A stretch of DNA of 64,000 bases from Histomonas meleagridis (taxonomy: Eukaryota; Parabasalia; Tritrichomonadida; Dientamoebidae). This document shows positions 59,004 through 64,000 of the stretch, piece by piece. Numbering within the stretch: the stretch's first letter is position 1; the number at the start of each line of letters is the position of its first letter. The notes beneath the pieces were generated by a model. The model was not told the origin of the DNA. It saw only the letters and a list, made by a program, of their open reading frames with translations, and did not search any database. The position numbers and the translations under genes were made by a program. Where the stretch lies: positions 1,922,001-1,986,000 of the forward strand of contig WSYJ01000060.1 in NCBI GenBank assembly GCA_020186115.1, given 5' to 3'.

Positions 59004-62000
59004 TCAGAGCTCGAGTATTTTCTTCACTGCATCTCTTGTCTTCTGCTTGAACAAGTCCCTCATTGCCTCCTTGCCAGGCAAGTACGATCCTTCCCATCTG
59101 AACTGTTCGCATATGTCGACTACCTCCTGCATGTCCTGTGCGATGTCCTCCGCCTTACCGAACATGAAGTAGACGTTCGCGAAGTTACCGCTGTTTACGA
59201 ATTGCTTTGTTGATATGTGCTTTGCTATCTTTACCAATGGAACCATTTTCGCGGCGACTTCCATTGCGTCGTTTGCGAAGCACAAACTTGCCTCACTTGA
59301 AGCCGCAGCCTCTAACAACAAACAGACGAAGTCCATTTTCATTTCTTCGATAGTTGGCCATGACTTTGTTAAGAACAATTCTCTTTTAGAGAACTCTGTT
59401 AAAGTTTCAGCGATTTCAATGTTTTCTTTGATTGGTAAATTCATTTGACCATGTGCAGTCATTAAAGTCTTTAAGTCACATAATCGAATTCGAAGCTTTT
59501 CGATAACATTCGCTTTATCCCAAGGTAACATACCTATTTTACCAAGTGGCTTATAACAGAATGAAGGATATATCGACTTATCAATTAAATCATTAGTATA
59601 TACATCGATTACTGATTTCATATATGAATGAATTACTCCTTTGTTATGTCGATAAAATGAACGGAATAAGCCACGAAGATATGAAGGTGGAGAACCGGCT
59701 AATAAACGACGAATTGGTTGTGTCTCATCAATATCTGAAGGTGATGTTAATATTACACGGAAATAGTCAGGTGACATTTTATATTGTTTTCGAGTTATTC
59801 GATAAATTTTCTTTAATTGTTCATCGGTCATAGCTAATGATAAACTTAATTGTATCATTTGATATGAGATTTCATCTTGTTTATTTAATGATGATAATAA
59901 TGAATCAATGTTTGTTGTACCTAAGATTAATGGTGTACGAATAATTGTTGTGTCTTTAATGGTTAAAACTTTATGATGATAATTAATAATCGATGGTAAA
60001 AGTTTAGTAAGTTTATATTCAGATGATGAATACATTAATGCAGATGAAAATGAATTAAGAATTCGAATATAAACATCATTCGTAGCTTTAGTTGATAACT
60101 TCTGGATAATATTTGTTATTAAGTTTTGTTGATCAACTGGTGATTCAATATCAGATATAATTAATGAATCATATTCTGTATATTGATTACGATATATACA
60201 TATTACATTATATACAAAATACCATTTAACACCACTATTATGAATATAATATTCGATCATATTTCCTGGTGTTGTATCATAAATACCAATGATATATAAT
60301 ATATTATCAATAAACTCTTTCAAATATTTAGGTACTTCTTCATTTTCATTTGGATGATAATTACGTAATAATAATGATGCTGCCATAAATGTATTTTCAT
60401 CATTTTCATTAATTTTAATTCGTTTAGTCCATTCTTCAATATTAATTTCGATATTATTACGTATAGCAAATGATAAGAAACCAATGATAATTCTTAAATC
60501 ATTAGAATTATTTAATGAAAATTCTTGTAATTTATCTATAGTAATATCTTCTGGTAAAGGTTTCTTAGAATACCATAAATATGATATTGTTTTATATAAC
60601 GTTGGTTCTTCATAAGCAATATTTAACCCTTCTTTAATTTCAATATCTTGTTTAAACTTATAATTCCTTGGTACAATTGGTCTACTTTCAATAACATTTT
60701 GTTGTTGTTGTTCTTCATTAATATTCGTATTAGGATCATTAATTTTATTATATATCAATAAATGTTTTTCATCTAATTCATTTGGATTTATATTCTCAGG
60801 TAATGAATCAATAAGTCGATAATCTTTAGGATATATTATCCAATCATTAAACTTAAAATGTTCTTTACATTGTTGTGCCCATTGTTGATGTTTCTCTTCT
60901 CTGAAATATAAAAATGTTGGCATTAATGGTAATGGTTGTTCTAATGAAGAAGAATATAACTTTGCACATTCAGGATCTTCTGCTACAGCTATCATTATAT
61001 GAGATTTACATAAAAGTAAAGAACTACTTGATCCAAATGAATCATGTGCAGCCTTAGCTATAGATGAACAATCAGAATATGATATTTGTGGCTTAAAGAA
61101 TCCTTCTTGGAATCTTAATGCAAGTGATTTACAATTATTACTTAATGGTGATATTGAATCAAGTTTATGTAAATCACTACATAAGCTACTCATTAATTTT
61201 CCTGCTTGTGATGGGAAGACTTGAACAATTTGTTTAGATACAAACATTAATGTTAAGATATGATTCTCATCTAATGATAAATATTTCTTAAGGATTATAA
61301 TCGAATCAATTAATGACTTAAGAACTTTACCTAAATTAGATTCCGGTATTGAATATGATGTTTCTTTAAACATTAATCGAATATCCCATTGATTAATTAA
61401 ATTATTCGATTTATCAAATGATACATGGATTTTGTTTCTACTTAAATCTTTCTTCTTATCAAATAATCCCATTTTATTTAAACATGTTAATGTAGTAGAT
61501 AAAATTGTGTTGTATATTAATGGAGCATTTTCTTCTGCTTTTTCTGTGATCTTTTCAAGTAATTGTCCAAGGTTTTGTGGCTTAAATATATTAGCTGTTA
61601 ATAAATTATTAAGAATTATTAATGGTAATGATGGTAATAATTCAATGTTCAAATAGAAATATTCACCAAAGAAATCAAATTTAAATATTTGTAATTCAAC
61701 TTTATACTTCTTAATGATTTCTTTTAAATATTTGTTTTGTTCTTCAGTTCGATAATTATTTATAAGATCATAAATGATTCGATCAATGATTGTTGTATAT
61801 TTATCATTAAATGGTAATGTTGCTAATAATTTTGTTAATAAATAATTGTTTTTAACATTGTTTGGCAATGGATTTATGATTTTACGAAAGATATATTCGA
61901 ATTTGTTTTCATCAATTTCTTTAAGAATTTGATAATTTTTAATATAACATTTGATTAATAATGTCATTTCTTTGGTATTCCTATGATTTGTAACTAATTC

Positions 62001-63023
62001 AAAGAAATCATAAATCTTTGATTTAACATATTCTTGTTGAATATTCTCAATCATTACTAAAGTTGAATGGTGACGACGATTCTCTTTCTCAGTATCAATA
62101 AATTCGATGATATCATCAAATTTCATAAAACCTTTCTTAACGGTTTTTGTCAATACTTTATAAACGGTTCCCATTTCCTTACATGCATCATCTTTAAGTC
62201 TGTTTTTAAGGACATCAATCATGTTTGAAACAGCACCAAAGTTATCGTTTGTTACCCAATCAAGATAATGATAAAGAATTTTAAGAGAAGGTTTGTAATC
62301 TGACCCTTCACCTGGGGTAATGGCTGCTTCAATACGTGGAACAATTAACTTTTCATCAAAGGTATAATTACGATCAAGTCGTTTGAAGATTTGTGATATA
62401 AATTGTAACTTGCCATATGATAAAATTATATTTACAAGTTTGGTGGGATTCTTTTTGGTGAGATTAATGGATAAATCAACAAGATCAGAGGTGGTAGCAA
62501 TAGTAAGAAAACCAATGACATCATCTTCTGTTGACTTTTCAACATAGAAATCAATTGCTGAGGTTGGAATCTCTTTAATACCTTCAACGTTACAGGAGAA
62601 AATGAGTGATGAAAGTAATGGAAGATGTTCTTCTCGACGTTGAGGATTAATCCTTTCCAAGAAATAACCTAATGAAGTTGCAAGATAACCATAAGCACCT
62701 TGAGGAAGCTTGCTTTTGCTAAGTGAAGTTATCATACTTAAAAGGAAATTTGGGCAAAATGCAATAGCAAGACCAAAATAATGATGAAGATATCCAGATA
62801 AAGCCTCTGTAAATTCAGTGCAAGAATGTTGACATAATGGAAGTAATCTCATGATAACGACATCTATGATCTTTGGTGCAAATTTTTTTGATGTGCTTAC
62901 AAAATAAATTGGCTTAATATTTGAATCAAGAAGGTCAAGTGTTTCAATTGCCTTTTTATATTGTTTCATCCCAAGAAATCGATAAATTTCGGAAAGATTG
63001 TTGTTTATGATTAGAGAGTCCAT
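59004..63023 (-). CDS. Large conserved-looking helical protein of unknown function (1339 aa)
   Basis: The product is all helical in appearance, with many leucine/isoleucine pairs spaced like HEAT or TPR-like repeats, starting MDSLIINNNLSEIYRFLGMK. No catalytic motif or recognised domain was found. A small acidic poly-Gln segment (EEQQQQQ) lies near residue 770. The last 150 residues (ANDAMEVAAKMVPLV, then FMFGKAEDIAQDMQEVVDIC) are better conserved-looking and GC-richer. It might be a large scaffold such as a proteasome- or transport-related HEAT protein, but that is a guess. A TCATTTG initiator lies 2 bases before the ATG. Confidence 0.7.
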   Translation of the reverse strand: MDSLIINNNLSEIYRFLGMKQYKKAIETLDLLDSNIKPIYFVSTSKKFAPKIIDVVIMRLLPLCQHSCTEFTEALSGYLHHYFGLAIAFCPNFLLSMITSLSKSKLPQGAYGYLATSLGYFLERINPQRREEHLPLLSSLIFSCNVEGIKEIPTSAIDFYVEKSTEDDVIGFLTIATTSDLVDLSINLTKKNPTKLVNIILSYGKLQFISQIFKRLDRNYTFDEKLIVPRIEAAITPGEGSDYKPSLKILYHYLDWVTNDNFGAVSNMIDVLKNRLKDDACKEMGTVYKVLTKTVKKGFMKFDDIIEFIDTEKENRRHHSTLVMIENIQQEYVKSKIYDFFELVTNHRNTKEMTLLIKCYIKNYQILKEIDENKFEYIFRKIINPLPNNVKNNYLLTKLLATLPFNDKYTTIIDRIIYDLINNYRTEEQNKYLKEIIKKYKVELQIFKFDFFGEYFYLNIELLPSLPLIILNNLLTANIFKPQNLGQLLEKITEKAEENAPLIYNTILSTTLTCLNKMGLFDKKKDLSRNKIHVSFDKSNNLINQWDIRLMFKETSYSIPESNLGKVLKSLIDSIIILKKYLSLDENHILTLMFVSKQIVQVFPSQAGKLMSSLCSDLHKLDSISPLSNNCKSLALRFQEGFFKPQISYSDCSSIAKAAHDSFGSSSSLLLCKSHIMIAVAEDPECAKLYSSSLEQPLPLMPTFLYFREEKHQQWAQQCKEHFKFNDWIIYPKDYRLIDSLPENINPNELDEKHLLIYNKINDPNTNINEEQQQQNVIESRPIVPRNYKFKQDIEIKEGLNIAYEEPTLYKTISYLWYSKKPLPEDITIDKLQEFSLNNSNDLRIIIGFLSFAIRNNIEINIEEWTKRIKINENDENTFMAASLLLRNYHPNENEEVPKYLKEFIDNILYIIGIYDTTPGNMIEYYIHNSGVKWYFVYNVICIYRNQYTEYDSLIISDIESPVDQQNLITNIIQKLSTKATNDVYIRILNSFSSALMYSSSEYKLTKLLPSIINYHHKVLTIKDTTIIRTPLILGTTNIDSLLSSLNKQDEISYQMIQLSLSLAMTDEQLKKIYRITRKQYKMSPDYFRVILTSPSDIDETQPIRRLLAGSPPSYLRGLFRSFYRHNKGVIHSYMKSVIDVYTNDLIDKSIYPSFCYKPLGKIGMLPWDKANVIEKLRIRLCDLKTLMTAHGQMNLPIKENIEIAETLTEFSKRELFLTKSWPTIEEMKMDFVCLLLEAAASSEASLCFANDAMEVAAKMVPLVKIAKHISTKQFVNSGNFANVYFMFGKAEDIAQDMQEVVDICEQFRWEGSYLPGKEAMRDLFKQKTRDAVKKILEL

Positions 63024-63025
63024 GT

Positions 63026-63032
63026 CAAATGA
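63026..63032 (-). promoter_or_regulatory. Initiator-like TCATTTG of the 1339-residue protein gene
   Basis: TCATTTG on the minus strand lies 2 bases before the ATG at 63023 and fits TCA-Y-W. The leader would be very short. Confidence 0.4.
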
Positions 63033-63138
63033 AGTGTTAATTAAAAGGTTTACACTATCGATCAGAATTATATTGAAAAAGTTTTATGTTAAATCACAGT
63101 TAACGTCTTCACAACAATTTTCATATATTTTTTTTTAT

Positions 63139-64000
63139 TTATTGTAATAGTAATGATATTCGTATACGAATTTCTTCAGGTATTTGATCAAATATACCCA
63201 TTTCTTGTGTAACATTTTTGAATAACTGAAGTTCATCTACAGAATCAAATGGAATTATAATACTTGGATCTAATACAGGCACATGTATTATCTCCATATC
63301 TTCTTCTTCCATTCCATCCATATCTTCTTCTTCATTGAATCCGATATTTTTCATTTCTTCTTTTTGTTTATTTATATATTCTCTGTTTTCAATAATCGGT
63401 TGTAGAAGTTGAATAGTAGCTTGAAAAGCTAATTGATTTTGTGACTTAATTAAATATGTTAAACCAATGAAACAAATTTTTAAGTCTCGATACATTTCGA
63501 AACATTGAGGTGTTGAGTTTTGAATCCATTTCATTATTATTTCAGGTGGTATTACTTGGACAAAACTACCATTAGTTACATGTAAAGCAGATGTTAAAAT
63601 ATGTACACATCCAACTAAAATAAAGTCTGAAATTTCATTATTCATTGTAACCATTGCAATATTTGCTAATTCTAAAAATGGTTCTCCTTTTGCTTGTATT
63701 ATAACACCGAAAATTGCTAATGAAGTTACAATAATACTTTCTTCTTGACTTTTGAATGTTATTAATAAATTACAAGTATTAATTATTAATTGTAATAAAT
63801 TAATATCATTACAATAAGGAATTAAAGCACAAAATATTTCTGCAAATTCGGAAATTAAATAATGGAAATCATCATTATTTTGCATGATTTCACAACAAAA
63901 TGGTATAAGTGCAAATGCTTCATTTGGTGGAGGAGAACATTTCTTACATAATGTACCACATAATTTAATAATATTATCAATTGAACCAGAATTTGGAAAT
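63139..64000 (-). CDS. Importin/exportin-like (karyopherin) HEAT protein, C-terminal part
   Basis: The frame is open from the window edge (64000) to a stop at 63139, about 286 codons, so the N-terminus lies outside. An internal ATG at 63885 is not the start. Helical HEAT pairs are visible (LIPFCCEIMQNNDDFHYLI, then IVTSLAIFGVIIQ). An acidic loop (EEDMDGMEEEDMEII) and the C-terminal MGIFDQIPEEIRIRISLLLQ recall importin-beta-family proteins. Nuclear transport is inferred, not shown. Confidence 0.5.
   Translation of the reverse strand, partial: FPNSGSIDNIIKLCGTLCKKCSPPPNEAFALIPFCCEIMQNNDDFHYLISEFAEIFCALIPYCNDINLLQLIINTCNLLITFKSQEESIIVTSLAIFGVIIQAKGEPFLELANIAMVTMNNEISDFILVGCVHILTSALHVTNGSFVQVIPPEIIMKWIQNSTPQCFEMYRDLKICFIGLTYLIKSQNQLAFQATIQLLQPIIENREYINKQKEEMKNIGFNEEEDMDGMEEEDMEIIHVPVLDPSIIIPFDSVDELQLFKNVTQEMGIFDQIPEEIRIRISLLLQ

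Noticed and set aside
1-64000. tRNA, rRNA and snRNA genes
   Set aside because: I looked for TTCRA T-loops with pairing stems and for snRNA core sequences on both strands and found none; a covariance-model search would settle it.

Overview
The window looks like nuclear DNA of a parabasalid protist of the Trichomonas/Tritrichomonas kind. The genes are intronless, closely packed on both strands and very AT-rich. Many starts sit a few bases after an initiator-like TCAYW motif, and many stop codons run into TAAA, the known trichomonad poly(A) signal. The strongest marker is a gene at 48.6 kb whose product matches the DNA-binding domain of the trichomonad initiator-binding proteins. A TKL kinase with a helical-repeat tail, BspA-type leucine-rich repeat relics and LisH/RasGEF proteins also fit. 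The assignment rests on family recognition by eye; no search was run. All start codons were re-read, and where an open frame begins with TTG or GTG the first plausible ATG is used.

Layout. 1-5.8 kb: a GOST-type seven-helix protein (cut by the window edge), then a divergent pair, CCDC61/VFL3-like and a CAP-Gly coiled-coil protein, then an HP1-like chromodomain protein whose tail overlaps a 51-codon ORF on the other strand. 6.4-10.3 kb: a Tc1/mariner relic, a tetraspanin-like protein, a BET bromodomain protein and a CEP295-like coiled-coil protein. 10.7-24.5 kb: ELP1, a Ras/Rap GTPase, a TKL pseudokinase, SmB, a DUF4795-like coiled-coil protein, a coiled-coil protein with an apparent TTG start, an armadillo-like protein and GAPDH. 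25-34 kb: a UBE2J-type E2, a WD-repeat protein, a gene graveyard (BspA relics around a frameshifted Rab11-like pseudogene), mevalonate diphosphate decarboxylase, an ankyrin relic and a RasGEF.

35.04-37.89 kb is an 89-copy, exactly 32-bp tandem array that starts just past the stop codon of a USP7-type deubiquitinase (37.9-41.6 kb). 41.9-53.4 kb: a HEAT protein, a rhomboid lacking its catalytic histidine, an aldo-keto reductase remnant, INTS11, an SCP/FCP1-type phosphatase, the initiator-binding protein, an iron alcohol dehydrogenase and a NAPE-PLD-like hydrolase followed by a decayed second copy of itself. 53.4-64 kb: a myotubularin with a repetitive acidic tail, a LisH-RasGEF, a short 37-bp repeat block, a 1339-residue protein of unknown function and the C-terminus of a probable karyopherin.

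Functional groups: gene expression (ELP1, INTS11, SmB, HP1, BET, initiator-binding protein), Ras signalling (one GTPase, two RasGEFs), cytoskeleton and basal body (CCDC61, CAP-Gly, CEP295-like, DUF4795), ubiquitin (UBE2J, USP7), and metabolism (GAPDH, iron ADH, mevalonate decarboxylase). The most distinctive unexplained feature is the 32-bp array. No complete new multi-gene system was found.
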